Shown here: in pieces, positions 1 to 10,693 of the stretch
Position numbering within the stretch: the stretch's first letter is position 1
How the letters are laid out: each line of letters starts with the position of its first letter
Source of the DNA: Cherax quadricarinatus
Taxonomy: Eukaryota; Arthropoda; Malacostraca; Decapoda; Parastacidae
Direction of reading: 5' to 3'
Assembly (NCBI RefSeq): GCF_038502225.1
Contig: NC_091383.1
Coordinates: forward strand, 3,485,235 to 3,549,234
Length of the DNA stretch: 64,000 bases
Made by a program: the position numbers and the translations under genes
Notes under the pieces: model-generated
The model's database searches: none
Told to the model about the DNA's origin: nothing
Seen by the model: only the letters and a program-made list of their open reading frames with translations

Positions 1-1
1 C

Positions 2-1606
2 ATGCCCATGCACTCTGCCCCAGGGCCAGACTCATGGAACTCCGTGTTCATCAAGAACTGCAAGAAGCCCCTATCACGAGCCTTTTCCATCCTATGGAGA
101 GGGAGCATGGACACGGGGGTCGTCCCACAGTTACTAAAAACAACAGACATAGCCCCACTCCACAAAGGGGGCAGTAAAGCAACAGCAAAGAACTACAGAC
201 CGATAGCACTAACATCCCATATCATAAAAATCTTTGAAAGGGTCCTAAGAAGCAAGATCACCACCCATCTAGAAACCCATCAGTTACACAACCCAGGGCA
301 ACATGGGTTTAGAACAGGTCGCTCCTGTCTGTCTCAACTATTGGATCACTACGACAAGGTCCTAAATGCACTAGAAGATAAAAAGAATGCAGATGTAATA
401 TATACAGACTTTGCAAAAGCCTTCGACAAGTGTGACCATGGCGTAATAGCGCACAAAATGCGTGCTAAAGGGATAACAGGAAAAGTTGGTCGATGGATCT
501 ATAATTTCCTCACTAACAGAACACAGAGAGCAGTCGTCAACAGAGTAAAGTCCGAGGCAGCTACGGTGAAAAGCTCTGTTCCACAAGGCACAGTACTCGC
601 TCCCATCTTGTTCCTCATCCTCATATCCGACATAGACAAGGATGTCAGCCACAGCACTGTGTCTTCCTTTGCAGATGACACCCAAATCTGCATGACAGTG
701 TCTTCCATTGCAGACACTGCAAGGCTCCAGGCGGACATCAACCGAATCTTTCAGTGGGCTGCAGAAAACAATATGAAGTTCAACGATGAGAAATTTCAAT
801 TACTCAGATATGGTAAACACGAGGAAATTATATCTTCATCAGAGTACAAAATAAATTCTGGCCACAAAATAGAGCGAAACACCAACGTCAAAGACCTGGG
901 AGTGATCATGGCGGAGGATCTCACCTTCAAGGACCATAACATTGTATCAATCGCATCTGCTAGAAAAATGACAGGATGGATAATGAGAACCTTCAAAACT
1001 AGGGAGGCCAAGCCCATGATGACACTCTTCAGGTCACTTGTTCTATCTAGGCTGGAATATTGCTGCACACTAACATCACCTTTCAAGGCAGGTGAAATTG
1101 CTGACCTAGAAAATGTACAGAGAACCTTCACGGCGCGCATAACGGAGATAAAACACCTCAATTACTGGGAGCGCTTGAGGTTCCTGAACCTGTATTCCCT
1201 GGAATGCAGGCGGGAGAGATACATGATTATATACACCTGGAAAATCCTAGAGGGACTAGTACCGAACTTGCACACGAAAATCACTCACTACGAAAGCAAA
1301 AGACTTGGCAGACGATGCACCATCCCCCCAATGAAAAGCAGGGGTGTCACTAGCACGTTAAGAGACCATACAATAAGTGTCAGGGGCCCGAGACTGTTCA
1401 ACTGCCTCCCAGCATACATAAGGGGGATTACCAACAGACCCCTGGCAGTCTTCAAGCTGGCACTGGACAAGCACCTAAAGTCGGTTCCTGATCAGCCGGG
1501 CTGTGGCTCGTACGTTGGTTTGCGTGCAGCCAGCAGTAACAGCCTGGTTGATCAGGCTCTGATCCACCAGGAGGCCTGGTCACAGACCGGGCCGCGGGGG
1601 CATTGA
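2..1606 (+). CDS. CR1-like LINE reverse transcriptase, copy 1 (5' partial)
   Basis: C-terminal two thirds of an ORF2-type non-LTR retrotransposon protein; the reading frame is open from the window edge, so the true start and the endonuclease lie outside. The reverse transcriptase signature is complete: finger motif YRPIALTS, QHGFRTGRS, motif A with D in DVIYTDFAKAFDK, motif B SSVPQGTVLAPILF and the catalytic FADDT box near residue 224. After the palm comes a thumb/C-terminal region with the paired WERLRFLNLYSLE and LFNCLPAYIRGIT blocks seen in the other copies of this window. The stop is followed by a short UTR ending in AGGTAAACTCC-type direct repeats instead of poly(A), as in the CR1 group (family knowledge). 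No frameshift or internal stop is visible. The enzyme would copy its own RNA at a nicked target. The clade is an inference; RT identity is certain. Confidence 0.9.
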   Translation: MPMHSAPGPDSWNSVFIKNCKKPLSRAFSILWRGSMDTGVVPQLLKTTDIAPLHKGGSKATAKNYRPIALTSHIIKIFERVLRSKITTHLETHQLHNPGQHGFRTGRSCLSQLLDHYDKVLNALEDKKNADVIYTDFAKAFDKCDHGVIAHKMRAKGITGKVGRWIYNFLTNRTQRAVVNRVKSEAATVKSSVPQGTVLAPILFLILISDIDKDVSHSTVSSFADDTQICMTVSSIADTARLQADINRIFQWAAENNMKFNDEKFQLLRYGKHEEIISSSEYKINSGHKIERNTNVKDLGVIMAEDLTFKDHNIVSIASARKMTGWIMRTFKTREAKPMMTLFRSLVLSRLEYCCTLTSPFKAGEIADLENVQRTFTARITEIKHLNYWERLRFLNLYSLECRRERYMIIYTWKILEGLVPNLHTKITHYESKRLGRRCTIPPMKSRGVTSTLRDHTISVRGPRLFNCLPAYIRGITNRPLAVFKLALDKHLKSVPDQPGCGSYVGLRAASSNSLVDQALIHQEAWSQTGPRGH

Positions 1607-1643
1607 CCCCCGGAACTCTCTCCAGGTAAACTCCAGGTAAACA
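1607..1643 (+). repeat. 3' terminal short direct repeats of CR1-like LINE copy 1
   Basis: The 3' end carries CCAGGTAAACT twice in a row directly before unrelated sequence. The same tail ends the three other copies (near 23.52, 33.62 and 49.91 kb), which fixes the 3' boundary of the family. Confidence 0.7.
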
Positions 1644-1649
1644 ACTACT

Positions 1650-1775
1650 ACCACTGCCTACAATGATTATACTCTCTGTGTCCATGTATTGTCTGTAATG
1701 GGTTTGACAAAGCTCCTGGAGAGCAAAATGTTGCTTCAATAAAATGTCACATTAGTTGCACTTGTGTCCATTTAT
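1650..1775 (-). repeat. Member of a hairpin-bearing short interspersed family
   Basis: Read on the minus strand this stretch runs through a TTTTATTGAAGCAACATTTT block, then GCTC-TCCAG-GAGC and a CTTTGTC block. It is the reverse complement of the segment near 41305-41405 and resembles the better conserved members near 14.82 and 30.75 kb, where the hairpin arms are longer. It carries no coding potential and its mode of spread is unknown. Confidence 0.5.
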
Positions 1776-1926
1776 CTAACATACTGTCAGTAATTCTACC
1801 ATCAATATTACATCTCAAGTTGTGTCCTGTGATGACTTTCAATGTCAAAAATGCCTGGAGCCTCATTAGTCATTCACAAAAATTGAATAAAAAAAGTTGG
1901 AAATTATATGGTGGTTGTGGGGATTA

Positions 1927-2305
1927 GCTCCCCCTGGGCTCGGTCACAGACCTCCTAGGCTCCCCCTGGGCTCGGTCACAGACCTCCTAGGCTCCCCCTG
2001 GGCTCGGTCACAGACCTCCTAGGCTCCCCCTGGGCTCGGTCACAGACCTCCTAGGCTCCCCCTGGGCTCGGTCACAGACCTCCTAGGCTCCCCCTGGGCT
2101 CGGTCACAGACCTCCTAGGCTCCCCCTGGGCTCGGTCACAGACCTCCTAGGCTCCCCCTGGGCTCGGTCACAGACCTCCTAGGCTCCCCCTGGGCTCGGT
2201 CACAGACCTCCTAGGCTCCCCCTGGGCTCGGTCACAGACCTCCTAGGCTCCCCCTGGGCTCGGTCACAGACCTCCTAGGCTCCCCCTGGGCTCGGTCACA
2301 GACCA
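1927..2305. repeat. 32-bp minisatellite A, about 12 units
   Basis: Near-identical tandem copies of a 32-bp unit containing CTCCCCCTGGGCTCGG and TCACAGACCTCCTAGG. Copies show almost no divergence, so the array is young or homogenised. The same unit reappears inside the TTAA-flanked element that begins at 2343. Confidence 0.95.
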
Positions 2306-2461
2306 GGCTTCCTAGGTAGGAAAGGAAATATTACAGAATTAACCCGTAAACGGTCCAAACGTATGGGCTCGGTAGATCTACTTTTTCGGTCAACTTATTG
2401 CTGAAAGTAAGTCACAGACCTCCTACTTTTGTAAAAAGTAGATCTACTTTTTTAGCAGTAC

Positions 2462-2606
2462 ACCTCCTAGGCTCGGTCACAGACCTCCTAGGCTCCCCCT
2501 GGGCTCGGTCACAGACCTCCTAGGCTCCCCCTGGGCTCGGTCACAGACCTCCTAGGCTCCCCCTGGGCTCGGTCACAGACCTCCTAGGCTCCCCCTGGGC
2601 TCGGTA
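2462..2606. repeat. 32-bp minisatellite A, internal block
   Basis: About 4.5 copies of the same 32-bp unit as 1927-2305, here between the ends of the TTAA-flanked element. Short patches of it (TCACAGACCTCCTAC near 2411) also occur between unit B sequences. Confidence 0.9.
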
Positions 2607-2982
2607 TACGTGAACGTAGATCTACTAGGCTTTGAGCAAATAGGTGTAAAGAAAACGTAGATCTACTTTTGTAGCAGTAGATCTACACGTGAACGTAGAT
2701 CTGCTTTTTAGCAGTACACGTTACTTTTGTAGCAGTACACGTGAACGTAGATCTACTTTTGTAGCAGTACACATCTGCTTTTGTACACTTTTGTAGCAGT
2801 ACACGTGAACGTAGATCTGCTTTTGTAGCAGTACACGTGAACGTAGATCTGCTTTTGTAGCAGTACACGTGAACGTAGATCTGCTTTTGTAGCAGTACAC
2901 GTGAACGTAGATCTGCTTTTGTAGCAGTACACGTGAACGTAGATCTGCTTTTGTAGCAGTACACGTGAACGTAGATCTGCTG
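2607..2982. repeat. 32-bp minisatellite B with CACGTG and AGATCT
   Basis: About ten copies of a 32-bp unit containing TACACGTGAACGTAGATCTG followed by a T run and GTAGCAG. Each unit holds the palindromes CACGTG and AGATCT. The first units are irregular and the last six almost identical. It has the same period as unit A but no sequence similarity to it. Confidence 0.92.
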
Positions 2983-3049
2983 GGACCGTTACAGGTTAAG
3001 AACTATGTATTACAAAACACAAAGGAAAGTAATATAAGAAAGGCAAATG

Positions 3050-3135
3050 TTTTGTTAGTGGGATGAATTGTAAAGGACCTGCCTAGTATGGGCCAACAGG
3101 CCTCCTGCAGTGTTCCTCCTTTCTTATGTTCTATG
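3050..3135 (+). repeat. LINE-type 3' end fragment
   Basis: The block GGCCAACAGGCCTCCTGCAG followed by TGTTCCTCCTTTCTTATGTT and a short TCTATGTTC reiteration looks like the 3' tail of a non-LTR element. This is recognition of a pattern only; no coding part is attached. The rest of 3000-3600 shows nothing I can assign. Confidence 0.35.
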
Positions 3136-3608
3136 TTCTCTTAAAGTCCTGTGTTTTTTGCTCCCTCTTTACTGTTCTCACTTTTTCAGTAGTTTTCAAT
3201 TTAGTTATTGTTTGGTGTTTTTTCTGCTTCTTTGTGTCAGGGAAGAGTTACCAGTGTCATGTATATGTATTTTATATTTATTTTGCTTTTGTATGTGATT
3301 TTTTTATGCCTAGCTGTATTGAGCACTCAATATATTATAGTGTAAGCATGTCATCGGGCATTTTATACACTTTCGATATTAAAAGAAACTTTTCCATTCA
3401 CCAACAACTATCACTTATCAGCGAGGTTCAGAAACATAACAGCTATGAACACAGGGACCTCCTGTAATAATAACATTGTCAAACTAAGCACTAACCTGGA
3501 CCAAGGAAAGTAAAGATGTGTGTGTGTTGTGCATAGTGAATAAAAGTCAAGATTTGTAACATTTTTGCTGAAAAGATGTCCACCCAGAGATGTCGAGCTT
3601 AAATTCAG

Positions 3609-3790
3609 TGGCGGCTCGTGCAGGGGTCCTGCTGAACTGCAGCACCCCCTATTTTCATTAGATATTATCAATAATATTCAATATAATGAATCTTTTTTCT
3701 TTAAATCCTTCTTTATACTTGTATATTATATAATCAAAGAATTAAAGAAAATAGGGGGTGACACTACTGTCAGTGCCATTGTATACTGGG
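3609..3790. mobile_element. Possible hAT-like end fragment
   Basis: CAGTGGCGGCTCGTGCAGG at 3609 has the CAGTGGCGG form of a hAT terminal repeat. No matching right end or 8-bp duplication was found, so only one end seems to survive. Confidence 0.3.
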
Positions 3791-3869
3791 TGAGCAGCAT
3801 TTACCGCTGTTGCCATATGCTGCTCATTTTCTGCCAACTTTATGCCTCTATATCTCGGTAAGTACTGAT

Positions 3870-4006
3870 AGCAAAAAAAATTAAAACACTCAGCAAAATA
3901 ATCATAATATTTTGGTAAGAAAAAATTAATTTTTTATTTTTTTTTTAATATTTTTTGACATAGAATGGCAGTTTCAGAAATGGGCTTGCAACAGTCAAAG
4001 GGTTAA
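3870..4006. mobile_element. Right end of a piggyBac-like element (solo end)
   Basis: The block GACATAGAATGGCAGTTTC followed by CAACAGTCAAAGGG and then TTAA matches the right end of the complete element at 11254-12322. The left end is missing, so this is a truncated copy. Confidence 0.55.
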
Positions 4007-4029
4007 ATACACCTTTGCTATTACATAAG

Positions 4030-4370
4030 ATTACTGTTTTGCACCCCTTTACATTCCATTAAAATATTCGTCTCTCTGGATTTCTGATATAACTTTAAAC
4101 CCTTTAACTGGTTACTGTGTACTTTACACTCATTCTTTTCCTGCTTGCATGTGTGGATTTTATATCTTACACCTGAGAACTTTCCCCACACCATGTTCAG
4201 GTCACAGCAACTTGCCATACAGATTTTCACATGAATTGGCTCCAATACCAGCACCTTCTCCCCAGCTTCCAGAGCACTATGGTCCACATTACGGTCCCAC
4301 ATCATCCTGGTCTGCTTGATGGGCATGTTCACTGGTACCATCCACTTCATACGAGCCAAACAGTGTCTGA
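4030..4370 (-). pseudogene. Gypsy integrase C-terminal remnant
   Basis: On the minus strand the translation contains MWDRNVDHSALEAGEKVLVL and then a GKFSGVRYKI-like block. This matches the layout after the integrase core in Gypsy pol, where a GDKVLVL box is followed by a FSGPY box. It lies downstream, on the minus strand, of the integrase core fragment at 4640-4850, in the expected order. The intervening region is decayed. The function is lost; family assignment is from motif recognition. Confidence 0.6.
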
Positions 4371-4639
4371 AACTGAGAAAAAGCTCCTAGAGGGGAGCAT
4401 CATCATCCCCCCCCCCCCAAGCCAATAGCTCAGAGATTCCAGAGTTCTTCCCCACTCAGCAAATACAAAAAGAGGCATCCTCTCATCCCAGTTGTTAGTA
4501 TTGTCTATACCACAGGCATGTGGCATTGTCTTAAAGGTTTGATGGAATTTCTCTATTTTTCCCTGAGACTGAGGGTGATAGGCAGTTGAAAGTTAAGCTC
4601 TACTTTTAATCCCTTTAAAACATTTCTAAACAACTCTGA

Positions 4640-4850
4640 GGTAAAATTAGGCCCTTAGTGTGTTTGCATCTCTTGAGGAAAACCAACATGAAAAAAGAAC
4701 TTCATCAAGGCTCTTAAGACTACATGAGCTGTTATCTTATGTAGAGGGACTGCTTCCAGGTACTTGGTAGTGGAGCAAATAATTGTGAGGAAATAATCAT
4801 TTCCCATTCTGGTCCTTGGAATTGGACCAACTATATCCACTACCAGCTTG
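4640..4850 (-). pseudogene. Gypsy integrase core fragment
   Basis: About 60 residues beginning MDIVGPIPRTRMGNDYFLTI and continuing through a YLEAVPL and a FPQEMQT block, the N-terminal half of the integrase catalytic core of Gypsy-type retrotransposons. The first catalytic aspartate lies in MDIVGP; the frame closes where the next region, normally QTDQGTNF, should continue. Integrase would insert the element's DNA copy into the chromosome. This copy is truncated and surrounded by frame breaks, hence non-functional. Confidence 0.75.
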
Positions 4851-4958
4851 CTGAAGGGTTCACTTGGTGCTGAAATAAGCTGAAGGGAAACAGGTTTAAT
4901 ACTTTGACTAGGTGTCCCTAAAATTTGACAGATATGATAGGTCTTAATATACTCTCCG

Positions 4959-5483
4959 TCAGTCTCTCACAGCAGAGGCCAGAAGAAATGCCTGGACATC
5001 GCCATCTGGTGACAAAACCCTTGTTCTCCTTCCATTGATACTGCAAACAGAGGTGACTTCTTTGTAAGAGTTTCCTCCCTGAAAACACTTATTTAATTGT
5101 AAAATCTCTTCCTCAGCCACAGCTGAGGCTCTAATCAGCTTAAGAGTGACATCATTCTCCTGTGCAGAAATTAATTGCACCCTGGTAGGTGCAGCCTCTC
5201 TCACTCTACTTAACTGATCCATGCTCCAATCATGCTCAGCTCTGGCTGGAACATCCTTTTCTTCAGTTGACTGTAGTTCAACATCAGAGAACAGAGTTTC
5301 CAGACTTAAGCCCTTACCATCCTCATGAGAAATATCATGAAGATTATTGGTAGCATGATCATGAGCCATACTTCTCATGGTGGAACCATCAGGGAAAAGG
5401 TCTGGTAGGGCTTCCCTAGCCTTTTCCTCCCAAATTTTGGGACTTGGTTCCCCCCAAACTAGTTGTTCCTCACTGTGCATCAC
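4959..5483 (-). pseudogene. Probable Gypsy pol segment upstream of integrase
   Basis: A 174-codon frame on the same strand as, and just upstream of, the integrase fragment. It contains VQLISAQENDVTLKLIR, which resembles the stretch between RNase H and integrase in Gypsy pol. Its first codons lie in the 47-bp minisatellite, so the true N-terminus is lost. I recognise no catalytic motif, and assignment rests mainly on position and strand. Confidence 0.45.
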
Positions 5484-6302
5484 TGTGGTGGTGAGGTACT
5501 ATTGGATGGTTAGTGTTCAGTGTGCATCATTGTGGTGGTGAGGTACCATCGGACAGCTGGTGTTCAGTGTGCATCATTGTGGTGGTGAGGTACCATCGGA
5601 CAGCTGGTGTTCAGTGTGCATCATTGTGGTGGTGAGGTACCATCGGACAGCTGGTGTTCAGTGTGCATCATTGTGGTGGTGAGGTACCATCGGACAGCTG
5701 GTGTTCAGTGTGCATCATTGTGGTGGTGAGGTACCATCGGACAGCTGGTGTTCAGTGTGCATCATTGTGGTGGTGAGGTACCATCAGACAGCTGGTGTTC
5801 AGTGTGCATCATTGTGGTGGTGAGGTACCATCAGACAGCTGGTGTTCAGTGTGCATCATTGTGGTGGTGAGGTACCATCAGACAGCTGGTGTTCAGTGTG
5901 CATCATTGTGGTGGTGAGGTACCATCGGACAGCTGGTGTTCAGTGTGCATCATTGTGGTGGTGAGGTACCATCGGACAGCTGGTGTTCAGTGTGCATCAT
6001 TGTGGTGGTGAGGTACCATCGGACAGCTGGTGTTCAGTGTGCATCATTGTGGTGGTGAGGTACCATCGGACAGCTGGTGTTCAGTGTGCATCATTGTGGT
6101 AGTGAGGTACCATCGGACAGCTGGTGTTCAGTGTGCATCATTGTGGTAGTGAGGTACCATCGGACAGCTGGTGTTCAGTGTGCATCATTGTGGTAGTGAG
6201 GTACCATCGGACAGCTGGTGTTCAGTGTGCATCATTGTGGTAGTGAGGTACCATCAGACAGCTGGTGTTCAGTGTGCATCATTGTGGTAGTGAGGTACCA
6301 TT
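5472..6302. repeat. 47-bp minisatellite, about 17.5 units
   Basis: Tandem copies of a 47-bp unit (GTGCATCATTGTGGTGGTGA, GGTACCATCGGACAGCTGGT, GTTCAGT). Variants are clustered: the last units carry GTGGTAGTGAGG instead of GTGGTGGTGAGG, and runs of neighbouring units share CATCAGAC instead of CATCGGAC. That pattern fits local duplication. 6303-6636 holds nothing I can assign. Confidence 0.95.
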
Positions 6303-6636
6303 TGAGGGATACCTCTTCAAAAAGCAGTCTGTGGGTTTATATTCATATAAAAGAAAGCAATTTGAGTGTGGCAAATCCAATGAGCCTATTCTGAATTAAA
6401 CTCTACACTAGTGAGGGAGACCTCTAGGCTTAAAACTGAATGTAACATGAGTTAGAATTTACAGGCAAGATTATAAGAGCACAAACAAGAGGTGAAGTAC
6501 AGGAGGTTCATGTAGTTTCCAAATTTAAGGTAAGATTTTTAGAGTTTGATCAAGATGTCAGCTACAGAGTTAGCACTGAAATAGATTAAAAAATGAGATA
6601 ATATGAACTCAAACTTCTCTATTCTGGACATTCAAC

Positions 6637-7482
6637 ATGGCACCCAAGAGGAATATCAGTGATGCTAGAGGTATCAAGCAGAATATAATAATCAGCTCCA
6701 AGGGTACAGAAGATGGAAACTTTAAATATGCATATGTGATGCATAATGCTTGTATGTTTTGTCTGGATAAATTTGGTAGGGTATGTAAAAGAAGAAAATT
6801 CAAAGTGAATATAGGAAAGAGTAAGGTGATGAGGATAACAAAAAGACTGGATATCAGATTGGAGGGAGAGAGTATGGAGGAGGTGAATGTATTCAGATAT
6901 TTAGGAGTGGATGTGTCAGGAAATGGGTTTATGAAGGATGAGGTGAATCACAGAATTGATGAAGGGAAAAGAGTGAGTGGTGCACTTAGGAGTCTGTGGA
7001 GACAAAAAACTTTGTCCATAGAAACAAATAGGGGAACGTATGAGAGAATAGTTATACCAACACTCTTATATGGGTGTGAAGCATGGGTGGTGAATATTGC
7101 AATGAGGAGAAGGCTGGAGGCAGTGGGGATGTCATGTCTGAGGGCAATGTGTGGTGTGAATATAATGCAGAGAATTTGTAGTTTTGAAATTAGGAGGAGG
7201 TGCGGGATTACCAAAACTATTATCCAGAGGGCTGAGGAAGGGTTGTTGAGGTGGTTCAGACATGTAGAGAGAATGGAACAAAACAGAATGACTTTGAGTG
7301 TGTATAAATCTGTAGTGGAGGGAAGGCAGGGTAGTGGTCAGCCTAGGAAAGGTTGGAGGGAGGGGGTAAAGGCAGTTTTGTGTGCTAGGGGCTTGGACTT
7401 CCAGCAAGTATGTGTCAGCGTATTTGATAGGAGTGAATGGAGACAAATGGTTTTTAATACTCGACATGCTGTTGGAGTGTGA
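6637..7482 (+). pseudogene. RTE-like LINE, C-terminal part of the reverse transcriptase protein
   Basis: A 281-codon frame that begins after the palm: FRYLGVDVSGNG, then LLYGCEAWVVN, then ERAEEGLLRW-type FRHVERM and GSGQPRKGW blocks, the usual order in the C-terminal region of RTE-like non-LTR elements. The first roughly 60 residues do not match this pattern and may be unrelated sequence joined to the 5'-truncated element. No YADD box is present, so the copy is dead. Its 3' UTR continues to about 7790. Related tails occur at 32440-33230, 38487-38790, 39238-39480 and 40910-41130. The clade is an inference. Confidence 0.75.
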
Positions 7483-7795
7483 ACAAAGTAACATTTATGA
7501 AGGGATTCAGGGAAACTGGCAGGCTGGACTTGAGTCCTGGAGATGGGAAGTACAGTGTCTACACTCTGAAGAAGGGGTGTTAATGTTCCAGTTTTATAAC
7601 TGTAGTGTAAAGCATCCCTCTGGCAAGACAGTGATGGAGTGAATGATGAAAGGTTTTCTTTTTTGGGGCCACCCCACCTTGGTGGGCTGCCCCACCTTGG
7701 TGGGCTGCCCCACCTTGGTGGGCTGCCCCACCTTGGTGGGCCACCCCAGCTTGGTGGGAATCGGCCAATGTGTAATAAAAATAAATAAAAATAAT
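7483..7795 (+). mobile_element. RTE-like LINE 3' UTR with an internal 18-bp array
   Basis: It contains the blocks TGGCAAGACAGTGATGGAGTG and AATCGGCCAATGTG seen in the other tails here, and ends in an A-rich ATAAAAATAAAT. Between them the CACCTTGGTGGG motif has been amplified to five 18-bp units (about 7669-7757); most other copies have one to three. Downstream, 7825-7905 holds a tandem duplication of about 42 bp; the rest of 7905-8983 shows nothing assignable. Confidence 0.7.
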
Positions 7796-9593
7796 TCACC
7801 ATACATACAATAAGACAGAACACAAGGAAATGTTAACAAGTGTAAAGACTAAGAAGAAAACAAGGAAATGTTAACAAGTGTAAAGACTAAGAAGAAAACA
7901 AGGAAAGTGTCGCTACTCAGTGCTCAGAAAGTAAGACACAAAACCCTCATGTACAATACTGCAAAACATTGCTTAAGGAGAGTGTTTACAACAGTATGTT
8001 TGTGTGACTATTTGAAAACATTAGGAAAGGACAATCAACTTCATAATACAAGGTGTGGAGTCAAGAGTACAGCAGCTGATCATGTTACCATGCAAAATTT
8101 CCCTGCATACTCTAAGCAAATTATTTCTGAGAACGGTTCCAATCTAAACTGAGTGTTTAATGGTGACAAGATAGGACAACCTTGAAGGTGCATGCCATGA
8201 AGAACCTACATTAACAAGCAAGTAAAAAGTGCAGCTTGTTGCAAAGGAAGTAAACATTACCTTGCTTCTCTGAACAAATGTAACAGTTCAATTGCAAGGC
8301 AATGGTAATTTACAGTGCTGTAAAACATCAAGACAAACCCTGTCTGTTAATTAAAGCATTATTTTATTCCTGCAGTCAAGATATACCTGGCCAGAAAGAT
8401 AATCTTGTATTCAAGGTTCTCCTCACTCACTCTTGATAATGGAGAAGTCAGAAAGACATTTTAGCACAAATACATGTGCCTGGTTATGTAAAAACTCATC
8501 AGAGTAATGGATGGTGGTTCCGAGACTGTTGCGCCAGAGTAATGGATTAAATTTAACATTGCAGATGTTCTTGTGTAAATGAAGGGTAGGGTTAATTATG
8601 ACCTTCAGTGGTGAATAATTTATTTCATTTTCCCCTAAGTAAGGATGGAGGTAGGTTGAGGAAATTGTGGATCTGGCAAAAACCAAGTTATGAGGAGTTT
8701 GAAGATGCAAACGAAATGCTGCAAGAGGTTGATAAAGAAGGAACTGCCTGAGGAACCAAATTCATAGGAAAGAAGCCAATAAAAAATAGTATGATTAAGA
8801 AGAACTTGAAGATAAACTACTTAACACTGTAGGAGCTACTTGAGGAAATCCTGGATATTGGTAAAATGCTTGAAGTGTCACTTAAAAAAGATCTTGAGAA
8901 GTGTGGAAGCATTCTTCTGAAGAGGATTTTGGAGTAAACAATGATGCCTTACCATATTTTAACAGTCCCTTCAATAGTATATACAGTGGAACCTCTAGTT
9001 GCGAGCGTGTCCACGTGCGAGTTTTTCCAAATACGAGCAGTCGATGGGTCGATTTTTTGCTTCCATACGTGAGCAAAATTTCCACAAGCGAGCAGACCTC
9101 AAGGCAGGTTCCTTGACACTGGTGAGGGGTTCTTGCTCTTGATCTCGGGAATTGTATCTCATTTGTTTGTTGGACTAACTTATTGAAACTTGGGCAATGT
9201 ATGATGGAAAGATGCTTCTTAACCTACACCTAAAATGAAAGAAATCTAAGCATAAATAATAGAGTTCACTTCTCAGCAATTAGCCACCCCTTAGTGGTAA
9301 TTTTGAATGGTTTTTATGGTTGTATTCTCGTTTTTTTGGTCTCATTTGATAGAATGAAAGATATATTACAGAAATAGATACGATTTTGATTGCTTTCATG
9401 ACGAAAAGTGCCTTGAAATTGAGCTCAACCTAGGAGAAATGGTCCATTGCTTAGCTGTTTCAGAGTAAACAAATGACGTCACTGTCCATTCCAATATGCA
9501 GTCGTGAATGGGTTGACATATTTATACAATTATTGCAATATGGAATAACAGTAAATCTTATATTTTTTGTGCGAATAAAAATTACAAATAATT

Positions 9594-9594
<1 letters not shown>

Positions 9595-9627
<33 letters not shown>

Positions 9628-9716
9628 TAATAATAATAATAATATGTATAATAATAATATGAATAATAACAATATGTACAATAATAGTATAATATAATGA
9701 TAATAATAATATAATG
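9595..9716. repeat. AT-rich (TAA)n microsatellite
   Basis: Imperfect TAA/TAATAATA reiteration directly left of the insertion point of the nested Tigger derivative. A similar stretch continues on its right side at 10694-10735. Confidence 0.85.
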
Positions 9717-9718
9717 TA

Positions 9719-10693
9719 CAGTGGAACCTCAAATTTCGAACTTAATCCGTTCCAGGAGCTAATTCTAAATTCAAAAAGTCTGAAATTCGAAGCAATATTT
9801 CCCATAAGAAAAAATGGAAATACAATTAATCCGTTCCAAAAACCCGAAAATATTCACAAAAAAAAAAAAATACATTTTATAGAGATTAATTACAGTTTTA
9901 CACACAATAAATACTATAGTTTTTAATTATGTATAGTAATACATATAAAATAACATATTTACTTACCTTTATTGAAGATTGGTGATGGCATCTGGAAGAT
10001 AGGGAGGAGGAGAGAGGGAGTTGGGGTTATTGTTTGGAAGGAGAATCCCCCTCCATGAGGACTTCCGGTATCAAAGCCCTCTCTGGGGTTACTTCCCTTC
10101 TCTGTATTTTAATGCCATTAGGACCAGCTTGAGTCACTGGACCCCAGTCTCACAAAATAACGGTCTACAGTCCTCTGTTTCTGTCTCACAAAATAACTAT
10201 CCACAGCTGTCTGTTTCTGTATCACAAAATAACTGTCCACAGTCGTCTATTTCTGTCTCACAAAATAACTGTCCACAGTCCTCTGTACATCCTGGCAAGC
10301 TCAACAAGTCTCACTCCAATCTCATACTTCTGTATTATTTCCTTCTTCACATCTATGGTGTTTCTCACTTTCTTTACCACAGGGGTACCACTAGCAAGTT
10401 TCTTTGGGCCCATGGCAGCTTATTTCACAGCCCCACAAGCACTAAACACAATTAAATAATCATAAAATGTGTGAATGAGATCGCAGGTTAGTGTTCACTC
10501 AAGCATAAACAAAGCTAGACTGCTCACGGTGCCTGCGTGGGGACGCGGACAGAGCGGGTCAGTGGACAGGTCCTGTACCTGGCGGTCCGAAAATAGGGGC
10601 GCGTTTGATAATAGGGACACAGTTTGTCCGAAAAAATGGTCTTATTTTCGAAACGTTCGATATGTGATACGTTCGATTTTTGAGGTTCCACTG
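9719..10693 (-). mobile_element. Internally deleted Tigger-like element
   Basis: TA-flanked (9717-9718, 10694-10695) with ends CAGTGGAACCTCAAATTTCG and, reversed, CAGTGGAACCTCAAAAATCG. Read on the minus strand it keeps the first transposase codons (ATGGGCCCAAAGAAACTTGC region near 10410) and the last (the MEGDFPSKH-like end near 10045), with everything between removed. That is the classic shape of a deletion derivative mobilised by a full-length relative. Near 10144-10285 a CACAAAATAACTGTCCACAG unit is repeated four times. Confidence 0.75.

Larger units (their letters stand above)
2343..2995. mobile_element. TTAA-flanked piggyBac-like non-autonomous element filled with tandem repeats
   Basis: TTAA stands immediately outside both ends (2339-2342 and 2996-2999). 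The left end reads CCCGTAAACGGTCC and the right end, reversed, CCTGTAACGGTCC, giving imperfect terminal inverted repeats. TTAA duplication and a CC-rich start are piggyBac features (family knowledge). There is no ORF of transposase type. The interior is made of patches of 32-bp unit A and an array of a second 32-bp unit B, so the element is a shell around minisatellites. Confidence 0.6.

Noticed and set aside
371..1470. Minus-strand frames opposite the CR1-like RT (and the same shadows in copies 2-4)
   Set aside because: They repeat in all four copies because the RT coding strand constrains them, and show no domain.
1927..6302. CRISPR-like arrays (32- and 47-bp repeats)
   Set aside because: Copies are directly adjacent with no variable spacers, in a eukaryotic repeat context without cas genes.
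9473..9697. Asn-rich and Tyr/Ile-rich frames
   Set aside because: They are translations of TAA/AAT microsatellite DNA; similar frames at 29315-29549 and 41403-41612 have the same cause.
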